Shown: one piece after another, positions 50,370 through 60,100 of the stretch
Position numbering within the stretch: the stretch's first letter is position 1
Layout of the letters: each line of letters opens with the position of its first letter
NCBI GenBank assembly: GCA_001603075.1
Contig: LVBB01000048.1
Location: forward strand, 1 to 64,000
Source of the DNA: Phycisphaerales bacterium Planc_01
GTDB taxonomy: Bacteria > Planctomycetota > Phycisphaerae > Sedimentisphaerales > Anaerobacaceae
Direction: 5' to 3'
Length of the DNA: 64,000 nucleotides
Program-made: the position numbers and the translations under genes
The notes under the pieces: model-generated
Seen by the model: the letters and a program-made list of their open reading frames with translations, nothing else
What the model was told of the DNA's origin: nothing
The model's database searches: none

Positions 50370-51410
50370 ATGCCCGATCTGATCTTGAACGGCGATTACA
50401 GACCGATTCTGAACCTTCGCCAGACGGAACAGGCGATCAAATTCGTGAAGGACTTCTTCGAGAACCACCTGGCGGAGGCATTGAATCTCCAGCGCGTCTC
50501 GGCGCCGCTGTTCGTGCGGAAGGGCTGCGGCGTCAACGACGACCTGAACGGCGTCGAGGCCAAGGCCACCTTCCAGATCAAGGACGACGGCTACAGCGAG
50601 GCCGAGTGCCTGTTCTCGCTGGCCAAGTGGAAACGGATGGTGCTGGCCGACTACGGATTCGGTCCCGGCGAGGGCTTGTACACCGATATGAACGCGATCC
50701 GCCCGGACGAGGAGTGCCTGGACAACCTGCACTCGGTCTACGTCGATCAGTGGGACTGGGAGCGCGTCATCAGTCAGAGCGAGCGAACCCTCGCCTTCCT
50801 GAAGGAGATCGTGCGGACGATCTATGGCGTCCTGCGCGAGACCGAGGCGGTCGTGTGCGAGCGATACCTGCATATCGAACCGATGCTGCCGGAAGAGATC
50901 GTCTTCGTGCATAGCGAGGAACTCCTGGATCGCTGGCCCGATCTGACCCCACGTCAGCGGGAGGATCGGATTGTGCAGGAGCGGGGGGCGGTTTTCGTGA
51001 TCGGCATCGGCGGCGAATTGGCCGATGGCACCTTGCACGACGGCCGTGCACCGGATTACGACGATTGGGTGACGCCCACCGGCGACGGCAGGCGAGGGCT
51101 CAACGGCGACATCCTGCTGTGGTATCCTCTGTTGGGCCGGGCGTTTGAGATCAGCTCGATGGGGATTCGCGTCGACAAGACCAGCCTTCTGCAACAACTG
51201 GAGATTCGCGGGGCGTTGGCGCGTCGCGAATACGAGTGGCACAAACGCCTGCTGGCAGGGGAGCTGCCGCTGAGCATCGGCGGCGGGATCGGCCAGTCGC
51301 GACTTTGCATGTTCTTCCTGCGGAAGCTTCACGTCGGTGAGGTTCATGCCAGCGTCTGGCCGGCGGACATGATCGCCAAATGCCGTGCGGCGGGGATCGC
51401 GCTGCTGTAG
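50370..51410 (+). CDS. asnA: aspartate-ammonia ligase (ammonia-dependent asparagine synthetase)
   Basis: The 346-residue cytoplasmic enzyme, related to class II aminoacyl-tRNA synthetases, makes asparagine from aspartate, ammonia and ATP. It shows VSAPLFVRKGCGVNDDLNG, EAKATFQIKDD, GLYTDMNAIRPDE, VDQWDWE, FEISSMGIRVD and the class II motif 3-like SIGGGIGQSRLCMFFL. Length matches AsnA (about 330-350). GGAGG precedes the ATG. It stands alone between two terminators. Confidence 0.95.
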   Translation: MPDLILNGDYRPILNLRQTEQAIKFVKDFFENHLAEALNLQRVSAPLFVRKGCGVNDDLNGVEAKATFQIKDDGYSEAECLFSLAKWKRMVLADYGFGPGEGLYTDMNAIRPDEECLDNLHSVYVDQWDWERVISQSERTLAFLKEIVRTIYGVLRETEAVVCERYLHIEPMLPEEIVFVHSEELLDRWPDLTPRQREDRIVQERGAVFVIGIGGELADGTLHDGRAPDYDDWVTPTGDGRRGLNGDILLWYPLLGRAFEISSMGIRVDKTSLLQQLEIRGALARREYEWHKRLLAGELPLSIGGGIGQSRLCMFFLRKLHVGEVHASVWPADMIAKCRAAGIALL

Positions 51411-51435
51411 TCCGCGTCGGACGCTGAACGAATGC

Positions 51436-51470
51436 AATAGAAAAGGGGATGGCTTTCGGGCCATCCCCTT
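51436..51470 (-). terminator. intrinsic terminator of the coiled-coil lipoprotein gene, shared hairpin
   Basis: AAGGGGATGGC (51443-51453) pairs with GCCATCCCCTT (51460-51470). On the minus strand it is followed by TTTTCTATT, terminating the gene ending at 51504. On the plus strand it lies about 30 bp after asnA but lacks a T-tract there. Confidence 0.8.
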
Positions 51471-51503
51471 GGTTGATGCCGGATGCGGTATTACGTTTGC
51501 CGG

Positions 51504-54260
51504 TCAGGGCAGGAGGATCTCCTCGGGCTGGGCCTTGGAACTGCGGATCTGGGCCGGCGTCGTCGCGGCGTCAGTCTCGGTCCTTCGACGCAACTGCTCG
51601 ATGGCCGTCAGGAGGTCTTCGGTCTGGCTCTCGCTGCTGCGGTGCATCTGCTGCAGTTGTTTCTCCAGTCCGGTCTGGGCCTGCCGCAACTGTGAGAGCG
51701 AATCGCCGATGGTCTGCACGTCCTGGCGGACCGTATCCTCGAATTGAGCCTGACGCTCTTGTCTCGAATCGAGCAGGGTGCTGAGATCTGCCAGACTGCT
51801 CTGCAAAGTCCCTTGGAGCTTGGTGACACGCTGTTCCAGCGAGACGATGCTCGTGGCCATCGTCTCGATGTTCGCCTGGGCGGCGTCGAAGCGGGTCAGC
51901 CACTCCTGCTGGCCCTGGGCGATCTGCGCCAGTCGCACGACCAGTTCCTGGCGGTTGGCCTCGAAGGCCTGTTCCAGCCGGGTCTGGTTGTCGCCAACCG
52001 TCGCGACCTCGCGAGCAACCTGTGTCGTATCGGCGGCGATGGTGTCGAGGTGGCTCTGCACCTGCTGCTGGCCTTGGGCGACTGTCGCCAGTTCCGAGGC
52101 CAGTGTCTGCTGGCCGGCCTGAATCGCCTTAGCCTGCCGGCTCTGACTGTCGTTGCCTGCCAGGACGTCGAGGGCGACCTGGGTTGTGGTGGCGGCGATC
52201 GTATCGAGGCTCTCACCGATTCGCTGCTGACCCTGCGTCGTCGCATCGAGTCGCCCGACAAGCTGCTGCTGATTCGCCTGGGCGGTTTCAATCTGTCGGC
52301 GCTGGCTGTCGTTGACGGCCAGAACATCGAGAGCGGTTTGCGTGGTGGTTGCGGCAATCGTATCGAGGCTCTCGCCGATCTGCTGCTGACCTTGTGTGCT
52401 CGCGTCGAGTCGGGCGACAAGCTGCTGCTGGTTGCTCTGTATCGCCTGCGTCTGTCTGGCCTGGCTTTCATGGACGGTCAGGACGTCGAGGGCGACCTGT
52501 GTGGTGGTGGCGGTGATCGTATCGATCTCGTCCCGGATCTGCTGCTGACCCTGGGCGGTCGCATCGAGCCGGGCGACGAGTTGCTGCTGGTTGGCCGCCA
52601 TCGCCTGGCCCTGGGTGTCTTGTGTGTCATGGATGGCCAGCACGTCCAGCGCGACCTGGCTTGTCGTCGCGTTCAAGGTGTCCAGGCCGCCTCGTAGTTG
52701 CTGTTGCTCCTGTGAGAGATGGGCCAGTTGCGTGTTGAGCGATTCGGTGCGGTCGCGAATCGCCTGGTTGAGGTTCTGTTGTCCGGAGGCGAGCTGCCGT
52801 GTCTCGGTGGTCAGCCCCGCGATTCCGGCCTGCATGGTCTGCTCCATCTCGGCCTGTCGGTTGGCCATCGTCAGGATGGTCAGCGCGCCCTGGTTCGTCG
52901 TTGCGGTCATCGTGTTCAGCCCGGCCTGAATCATCCGCTGGTTGTCGGCCAAGGCGGTGGCCTGGCCGGCGGCGGCCTCATGGCCGGTGCGGACGCTTTC
53001 GTCCAGCGTGCTGAGTTTCTCCGAAACGGTCGAGACGTCGAGCGACAGAGCCGTCGCCTTGCCGTCGAGGTCGCGAAGGCTGTGTTGCAGGGCGTTCTGG
53101 CCCTCCGCGATCGAGGCGAGATTCTCGTTGCCGTGCGAGACGGCCTGTCGCAGCGAGGTCTGTTCGGCGGCGACCGTCGCGAGATCGGCGAGCACTCGGT
53201 CCGAACTGTCGCGGAGAGTGCTCATATGATTGTGGATGTCCTGATGATTGTTTGCGAGGCCGGTCAGCCCGGCGGTCACGACGTCGTTGTTCGTTTTCAG
53301 CGTGCTTTGGATCGCATCCTGACCGGCGGCCAGTGCGGCGAGTCGTTCGTTGCCCGCGTTCGCCTTGTCGTGGAGTCCGCTGATGTCCGCATGAAGTTCC
53401 TGCTGGGTCTGCGCGACCGAACCGAGTCGGCCCATCAGCGATTCGTGTTGCGAGGTCTGAGTCTGCCGCATCGTCGCCTGCGTCGTTGCCATGGCGGTGA
53501 TAGTGTCGGCCGTTGCATCGGCGGTGTCGGCGACGCGGTCGATGACCGATTGGAGATTCGATTGGTTCTGCTGGATTGCGGCGATCTTCTCGGCCAGCGT
53601 GGCTGTGTTGCCCCTGACGGTGGCGTGCAGCGCCGCTTGCTCGTTGCCGAGCGTGGTCACGTCGGATGCGACGGCCGTGATCCGGTCGGCGATGTCCTGG
53701 TCGGCCTGCTGAAGTTGTCGAATTCCTGCATGCGTCTGCTGCTGGTTGTTCGCCACGGCGGTAATGCTGTCGGCCAGTTCCCTGTTGTGGTTCTGCACGA
53801 GTTGGTGCAGCGTTGCCTGATCGCGCGCGACGGTGTTGACGGTGGCGTTGGTTCGCTGTGCGATGTCGGCCACGTGCGAGATGCCTTCCCGCAGCGACGC
53901 CTGGTTGTCGGCGAGCTGCGCAACTTTCGTATGGAGGTTGCGGTCGTTTTCCGCGACGGTGCGCCGAAGCTCGGTCTGCTCGTTCTGGACTGCCACAACC
54001 TTCGCATCCGTGCTGTTGACGTCCTCCTGGAGTTTCGCCAGGCCCTCCGCCGTCTCACTCTGGTGCACGTGGACCTGAGACGAGAGGGTGGCCAGTTGGC
54101 GGGCGTTGGCGGCCACCATGGCCTGGAGCTTGATTTGGTTGTCCTGCATGCGCGCCATCTGATCGCCGCAACCGGCCGTGCCGAACGCGACGGCCAGCAG
54201 GACACTGAACAGGATCGCTATGATGACAGATCGTCTCGTGTCGAGTCCCTTCTTCCTCAT
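51504..54260 (-). CDS. long coiled-coil lipoprotein with 53-residue tandem repeats
   Basis: The 918-residue product has a lipoprotein signal (ILFSVLLAVAFGTAGC), so it is predicted to be lipid-anchored. The whole mature part is Gln/Ala/Thr/Asp-rich helix. Residues about 505-770 contain five 53-residue repeats of the type QQQLVARLDATxQGQQ... TTTQVALDVLxxxxSQxRQ. A Braun-type or fibrous envelope spacer is the obvious picture; no enzyme is visible. AAAGGAG precedes ATG 54260. It diverges from the protease operon. A shared-hairpin terminator follows. Family unknown; length and repeat regularity resemble surface coiled-coil proteins. Confidence 0.75.
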   Translation of the reverse strand: MRKKGLDTRRSVIIAILFSVLLAVAFGTAGCGDQMARMQDNQIKLQAMVAANARQLATLSSQVHVHQSETAEGLAKLQEDVNSTDAKVVAVQNEQTELRRTVAENDRNLHTKVAQLADNQASLREGISHVADIAQRTNATVNTVARDQATLHQLVQNHNRELADSITAVANNQQQTHAGIRQLQQADQDIADRITAVASDVTTLGNEQAALHATVRGNTATLAEKIAAIQQNQSNLQSVIDRVADTADATADTITAMATTQATMRQTQTSQHESLMGRLGSVAQTQQELHADISGLHDKANAGNERLAALAAGQDAIQSTLKTNNDVVTAGLTGLANNHQDIHNHMSTLRDSSDRVLADLATVAAEQTSLRQAVSHGNENLASIAEGQNALQHSLRDLDGKATALSLDVSTVSEKLSTLDESVRTGHEAAAGQATALADNQRMIQAGLNTMTATTNQGALTILTMANRQAEMEQTMQAGIAGLTTETRQLASGQQNLNQAIRDRTESLNTQLAHLSQEQQQLRGGLDTLNATTSQVALDVLAIHDTQDTQGQAMAANQQQLVARLDATAQGQQQIRDEIDTITATTTQVALDVLTVHESQARQTQAIQSNQQQLVARLDASTQGQQQIGESLDTIAATTTQTALDVLAVNDSQRRQIETAQANQQQLVGRLDATTQGQQRIGESLDTIAATTTQVALDVLAGNDSQSRQAKAIQAGQQTLASELATVAQGQQQVQSHLDTIAADTTQVAREVATVGDNQTRLEQAFEANRQELVVRLAQIAQGQQEWLTRFDAAQANIETMATSIVSLEQRVTKLQGTLQSSLADLSTLLDSRQERQAQFEDTVRQDVQTIGDSLSQLRQAQTGLEKQLQQMHRSSESQTEDLLTAIEQLRRRTETDAATTPAQIRSSKAQPEEILLP
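51954..52748 (-). repeat. five tandem 159-bp coding repeats
   Basis: Within the coiled-coil gene the QQ(Q/T) codons recur at 52589, 52430, 52271 and 52112, exactly 159 bp apart, and a fifth unit lies upstream to 52748. A degenerate sixth unit follows below 51954. The middle units are most alike, as expected from recent unequal duplication. Confidence 0.85.
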
Positions 54261-54710
54261 TGTGACTCCTTTCCTGTGACGGTGCATCGGGCTTTTGTTT
54301 GGCGTTCCCGAATGCGTTTTGTCGAAGATCGGATGATGCCGCCTGGCGTTTCGGGGACGACGTTTCCAGTACTGAGAAAGGGCCCATCACCCCTTATTCT
54401 TCATCGGCAAGGCCAATTGAAAAGCTTTACCTTTTATGGGACGGCGGTCACAAAGTGGGCATTCTACAAGAGATACGACAAACCACGTGACTCGGGGTTT
54501 TTCGTGGAACGAGGTCTTGGCGGCGAGCCTGCCCGGTCCGGAAATGGGCAGCTTGCAGGCGGTGAGGGGGATAGGCGGACTGGGCAATTGTCGTACGGAT
54601 GGTCTTTCGCTATAATAGATGGGATCGAACCGGGGGTTCCGGATGGATGCGGACGGAGCGGTCGTTCCGCATATGCACGCAGGACAGGGGATGGATGGAA
54701 GGAGCGTGCC
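54261..54710. other. divergent promoter region without a gene
   Basis: This 450-bp stretch separates the coiled-coil lipoprotein gene from the protease operon. It holds the plus-strand promoter at 54588-54616. I found no credible gene, RNA or strong minus-strand promoter; the stretch 54411-54480 is notably AT-richer than its surroundings. Confidence 0.5.
54588..54616 (+). promoter_or_regulatory. sigma-70 promoter of the protease operon
   Basis: TTGTCG (54588-54593), a 17-bp spacer and a perfect TATAAT (54611-54616). The leader to ATG 54711 is about 90 nt. Confidence 0.7.
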
Positions 54711-57131
54711 ATGAGGGTGGCGCTAACGAGTCAAATCGGAGGACGAATGCGTCGTCTGTCGATCGCTGTCGTTTCGATGCTGCTTCTGTCATGGTCGGAG
54801 GTCGGAGGGGAGCACTTCCAACACACCGCTGCTCGTGATCGAGCGAGCAAAACATCTCTGCGATCCTCCGGCGGATGGATGGCCGGCGTGGGTATGCCGT
54901 ATGCGCACTTCGCAGAGATCGAGGTGTCGCTGAACGAGTCGCTGACAGCCGTCGTGCTGGCGCGGTTGCCCCAGGCGCCGGGCAGTCGGGTGCGCCTGTT
55001 CGATGGGGGGCGGCGCGCCACGGCGCAGTTGGCGGCGGAGGTGGTCGGCGACCTGATCGAGCGGGGATATGACGTGACCGTACGGCGCGATTTCATGCTG
55101 TCGCAGACGCTCGATGTGGAGATGCAGGCGTTCGAGGAGTTGGGGGCGGTCCGTGCATCGCTCCACGCGCAGGGCGCTGTCGGCGACAGCAACGATACGG
55201 CTCTGGCCATCTCCGAATGGGAGTGGGTCTACAGCAATATCCTTCTGAGCCAAGCGCCGTCGAAGGCGATGGTTACCAGTGTGGATGTACATGTTGAGGT
55301 CGTGCACCCGGCCGCCGAAGAACTGTGGATCGACCTGTGCAATGAGAGTCGAACGCGCCGTCACAACGTGTGGTACATGGAAGGTCACGAGGAGCAGCGT
55401 CTTTCGAAGACCGTGACCGGCATCACGGAATTCGCGGGCGAACGGGCGAACCAGGTTTGGAGCCTGCGGGCGACCGACGCACGGGCGGGGAATGTCGGAC
55501 ACATCGATTCGTGGTGGATCAAGGTCTACTATGAAGGACCATGGGATGTGGGCCTGCACGATGACCCGAACTACCCCGTTGTCGTGACCGACGGTGTTCC
55601 GTATTCGGGAACGACGCGGGACGCGACCGGTCAAGGCGAGAGTCGTTGCGGCTATCGTGACGCCCTGGACGTCTGGCATTCCTACACGCCGGTGCAGACG
55701 GCGCTGACGACGCTCCGCGCGCGCAGCGACGACTTCGACACGACCCTGGCGGTCTACGATCCATCGGGTGTGGAACTGGCCTGTGGAGACGACGACTGTG
55801 AAGGCACCGACTCGATGGTCATGATGCTGATGCACGCCGGAACGGAGTACCTGATCCGGGTGGCGGGCTACGATGAAGAAACGGGCGACTACACGCTGAC
55901 CGTCCGTTCGCACTCCGCCATGCTTCCTGTCCGGCCCGGTGAGCCCGACCCTTCCGACGGCGAGGACGTCGATCGGATCGAGATCGTTCTCGCATGGAAC
56001 GATGCTTCTCCGGCGGTCGAGGCAAACCATGACGCGATCCAGCTCAGCGGGAATCGAGCTCGACGGCTCGCCACCGTTTACGGCACGGACGACCGCATGG
56101 AAGAATACGAGGTGACCGACCCGAACCTGCGCGCCGCAGGCAGCGCGGTCGCCCTGCTCATTCGGCGGGCGGACCTCATCGATCTGGGGGATGGAACGTT
56201 TCAAGTGGCCGCGCAATCCTTCGCGTGGTGGTATCAACAGCTCGATCCGTTGGGCACGGGCCATGCGCTGTGTCCCGACGAGCCCTTCGGCGATCAGCCG
56301 TCGGTCGGCACGTGTGCGGTGTTCCTCGTGGCGTCCGATCTGGTCGCCACGGCGGGGCACTGCGTGGCGTGCGATCGGGCCACGGACTGGGTCGTCCTGT
56401 TCGATTTCGTCATGGAAGATGCGCGGACAGCGGTGGCGAGATTCCATGCCGACCAGATCTACGACGTGGCGGAGGTCATCGGCTATCACGTGGGCTATCC
56501 CGACTGGGGACTGATGCGACTGGACCGCAACGTCGTCGGCCGCACGCCGCTGCCCCTGCGCCGTGCCGGGCAGGTGGCGGACGAGCAGCGGCTTGTGGTT
56601 ATCGGGCATCCCTGGGGGCTGCCGCGGAAGTACGACGCCGGGGCGACCGTCCAGCAGAACACCGAGCCGACGTTCTTTCAGGCGAACCTGGATACGTACC
56701 AGGGCAATTCCGGGTCGCCCGTCATCAATCTGGACTCGATGCAGGTCGAGGGAATTGTCTGCCGAGGCATGGACGACTTTGTCGAAGATGTAGCAATGGG
56801 CTGCGACCGGTCGCAGGTCTGCCCGGACAGCGGCTGCCCGTCCGGCGACGGGGCCGAATGGGAGGATGTAACGCGGGCCACGATATTTGGTATGATGGTG
56901 CCTGTCTATGACGTGTATCTGGGCGTCGATCCGACGCGTCTGGATTGTGTGGCGACGGATGTCGTGATCCCCCGGTACCGGCCGCAGGGCCTCCGCAAGG
57001 ACACGACGTATTACTGGCGGGTGGTGGCGCGAAATGCCTGCGGTCGGGTCGAGGGGCCCGTCTGGTCGTTTCGTACCGCTTTGCGTCCCGGAGCGACAGA
57101 GCCGGCCGCCTTGACTGCAAATGACGGATAG
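54711..57131 (+). CDS. exported S1-family serine protease with P-domain-like and PPC-like domains
   Basis: The 806-residue protein has a signal peptide, then an N-terminal region with a proprotein-convertase P-domain-like segment (about 170-280, ending HIDSWWIKVYYEG) and a bacterial pre-peptidase (PPC)-like domain (about 285-400, TTLAVYDPSG, YLIRVAGYDEETGDYTL). A trypsin-like domain follows with His550 (TAGHC), Asp598 (DWGLMRLD) and Ser667 (GNSGSP), a complete triad. The tail has a fibronectin-like WRVVARNACG segment. AAGGAG precedes ATG 54711. The next gene starts 19 bp downstream and also encodes a protease, so they are probably one operon. Confidence 0.85.
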   Translation: MRVALTSQIGGRMRRLSIAVVSMLLLSWSEVGGEHFQHTAARDRASKTSLRSSGGWMAGVGMPYAHFAEIEVSLNESLTAVVLARLPQAPGSRVRLFDGGRRATAQLAAEVVGDLIERGYDVTVRRDFMLSQTLDVEMQAFEELGAVRASLHAQGAVGDSNDTALAISEWEWVYSNILLSQAPSKAMVTSVDVHVEVVHPAAEELWIDLCNESRTRRHNVWYMEGHEEQRLSKTVTGITEFAGERANQVWSLRATDARAGNVGHIDSWWIKVYYEGPWDVGLHDDPNYPVVVTDGVPYSGTTRDATGQGESRCGYRDALDVWHSYTPVQTALTTLRARSDDFDTTLAVYDPSGVELACGDDDCEGTDSMVMMLMHAGTEYLIRVAGYDEETGDYTLTVRSHSAMLPVRPGEPDPSDGEDVDRIEIVLAWNDASPAVEANHDAIQLSGNRARRLATVYGTDDRMEEYEVTDPNLRAAGSAVALLIRRADLIDLGDGTFQVAAQSFAWWYQQLDPLGTGHALCPDEPFGDQPSVGTCAVFLVASDLVATAGHCVACDRATDWVVLFDFVMEDARTAVARFHADQIYDVAEVIGYHVGYPDWGLMRLDRNVVGRTPLPLRRAGQVADEQRLVVIGHPWGLPRKYDAGATVQQNTEPTFFQANLDTYQGNSGSPVINLDSMQVEGIVCRGMDDFVEDVAMGCDRSQVCPDSGCPSGDGAEWEDVTRATIFGMMVPVYDVYLGVDPTRLDCVATDVVIPRYRPQGLRKDTTYYWRVVARNACGRVEGPVWSFRTALRPGATEPAALTANDG

Positions 57132-57150
57132 TCAGATGGGAGAATGACGT

Positions 57151-60100
57151 ATGAATCATGCCGTCCATCGCCGGGCTGCCGTGGTCCTGTGGGTGCTTGT
57201 CGGCCTTCTGCGTTGTCCGACGCTCCGGGCCGACATGGTCGGGCCCGAACAGGCGCGCACCGCCACAAGTGCCTTTCTCCGGGCCAGGGGATTCCGCTCG
57301 ACACAGGCATCGCCCTGGATGTCGGCTTCCCCCAAGACCGCGACGACTGTGGAGACCGACGTTTCGGATCTTCAGGCCATCTGCGACGCAGATGGGACGG
57401 TCCTTGCGTACGTGATCGACCTGGAGCCCCGGGGATTCGTGGTGACATCGGCCGACACGGATATCGCACCCATCGTTGCATATTCTCTTCGCAGTGCATT
57501 CGCCGATTGGGCAGACGTCCGCCATCCGCTTCACTGTCTGCTGACGCAGGACATGCGGCGACGCCTCGCGGCGCGGGACGATCTGGATCCATCGAACGCC
57601 GCCCAGAACAATGCACAGTGGAATCTCTACTCCGAACCGCGAACTGCGACGGCACAGGGGCAACCGTTTCAGCAATGGCCTCCCGAAGGCAGCACGTCTA
57701 CCGGCGGCTGGCTGGAAACGGCCTGGCATCAGGATGCGCCCTACAACGCGTTTTGTCCGCTGGACCCGGTGGACGGTCTTCGGTCGTATGTGGGTTGTGT
57801 TGCCACGGCGATGGCCCAGGTCCTTCACTATCATCGTCAGTGCAACGCCATCTTCAATACGGACGATTCCTATACGATGGTCAACGGAATCGACGTCGAC
57901 GCCGACCACGTCCGCTATGACTTCCCCTCGTTCAGCGAACTCAACGCGCTTCTGGCGACGGTTCGGCTTAAGTATGGGACGCAGGCGGCGCTCGACGATG
58001 CCGACCTTGCGGCCCTGAACTTCGCCTGCGGGATCGCCTCTCGCATGGATTACTCGAGCGAGGGGTCGGGGGCAGCGGCCTACGACATGTACAAGGGAAT
58101 GATCGAAGCATTCGGTTTTCACTCCGCCGTTCTGGTTGGCGATCTGTCGGAGCAGACGGTATCGCTGCTCCACGAGAACCTCAGCAATCGGCTGCCGGCG
58201 ATCCTGGGGATTCACTCGCCCGACGGTATGGCCGGACACGCCATCGTGTGCGACGGCTACAACACCGACGGCGAGTACCACCTGAATTTCGGGTGGGGTC
58301 GGTTCTATCCGGACCGGATTGCCGATGCGTGGTATCGCCTTCCGGTCGGAATTCCCGCTTCTCTGAATGCGATCTCCGCCGTATTGGTTGATGTCCGGCC
58401 GAAGGCAGCCGATATCGAGATCAAACCGACGGCCCTGAGCTTTCGTGGGATTCCCGGGCAGACGTCGGAGGCGTTGACGCTGTCGCTGAAGAATACCGGA
58501 TCGGGCGTTCTGTCGATCGACTCGATTGAGAGCCCTGACGGATTTGTGATCTCGCGGACCGACAGCCAGTACTCGGATCGCATCGGATCGTTCCAGGTGG
58601 CGCAGCCGGGACAGGAAGTGGCCATCCGCGTCAGGTTCAGCCCGACCTCCGCGGGGGCCTACTATGGCATGCTCGCCATTCGTTATCATGGCGGTCAGGT
58701 CAAGTTCGTGCCTCTCGACGGTGCGGCGACCTCCGGCGGCACGCCGATCGAGCCCGGCGGAGTGTCCGGCACGTGGTCCGAAGCCGGGTCGCCCTATTCC
58801 GTGCTCGGCGACATCCACGTTACCCAGGGCCGCGAGCTGGTCGTCGAGCCGGGTGTACGCGTCGTCTTCATGGGGCCTTACAGCCTGACCATCGGTCAGG
58901 GGGCGCGCCTGCGGGCTCGTGGCACGGCCACGCGGCCGGTGGAGTTCACCGCCGGCAATCGCCAGAGGGGCTGGGAAGGCCTGCGTTTCGTGGCCTCCGG
59001 CGACGACGACGTGCTGAGCCATTGCTTGATTACACATGCGAAGAAGGCGGCCGCCGGCGTGATCTCCGCCGCGGACGAGGGCAACAATCCCTTCGGCGGC
59101 GCCGTCTGCTGCCACGAGTCGAGCCCGACCATCAGCCACTGCAAGATTGTCAACAACACCTGCGACCGGGCCGGCGGCATCTACTGCTATCGCAGTTCGG
59201 CCGTCATCAGCAACACCCTTGTGGCGAACAACACGTCGATCGGCGGCGTTCCGCAGAGCGGCGGAATCTGCTGCGACCGCGGCAGCGCCGTGAGCATCGA
59301 CAACTGCACGATCGTCCACAATGCGCCGGGCGGAGTCTTCAGCGAGTCCGAGTACGGGACCGAGGTGACGAATACGATTGTCTGGGGCAACGCCGAGTAT
59401 CAGATCCTGACCTACGAGTCGGAAGTGGCCGTGTCGTTCTCGAACGTCCAGGGAGGCTACCAGGGCCGCGAGAACATTGACAGCCATCCGTGTTTCATCG
59501 ACCCCAGCGTCGCCGCCGGAGCGGACTACGACGGCCTGGCTGCCAACTGGGCGCTGCAGCTCTGCTCGCCCTGTATCAACGGCGGAAGCGAGGACGCCGC
59601 CGGAACCGCCGATCTGGCAGGGAACACACGGGTGTTCAGCGGGGTGATCGACATGGGGGCCTATGAGAATCAGTTGGAACTTCCCCTGATTGCCACCCGC
59701 CCGGCCGGGATGCTCGAGTTCGGCTGCGTCACCGCAGGCGATGAAAATGTGCTCACGGTCAAGATGGCCAATACCGGCAAGGTCAGTTTCGAGATCAGTT
59801 CGCTGAGTCTCTCTGATGCCAGAGGGGTGTTTTCCCTCCTCGACCCGATCAGCCATCACACGCTCTCACCGGGGCAGTCGGTGGAGGCGAGAGTCCGTTT
59901 CGCCCCGGACCGGGAGCGAGTCTACTCCGGCCTTCTCCACGTTACCTCGACCAGCAGCAACGTCCCGTACCGAAGGATTGGACTGCACGCGGTGGGGGGG
60001 GCGGGCACTCTCGTTTCCGGCGGGCCGGTCAGCGGCGTCTGGACCAAGGCCAACGGTCCCTACATCGTTGCCGGTGACATCGAGGTTCCCCGTGGGCAAA

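Noticed and set aside
51954-52748. Regular repeats considered as a CRISPR array
   Set aside because: The 159-bp units are in-frame coding repeats of a coiled-coil protein with no spacer pattern.
52719-54710. Plus-strand frame leading into the S1 protease gene
   Set aside because: It is antisense to the coiled-coil lipoprotein and crosses the TATAAT promoter; ATG 54711 has AAGGAG and starts a signal peptide.
56725-59859. Minus-strand frame of over 1,000 codons opposite the two protease genes
   Set aside because: Arg/Gly/Asp/Val-biased antisense shadow of GC-rich genes with no recognisable domain; the plus strand has full protease motifs.
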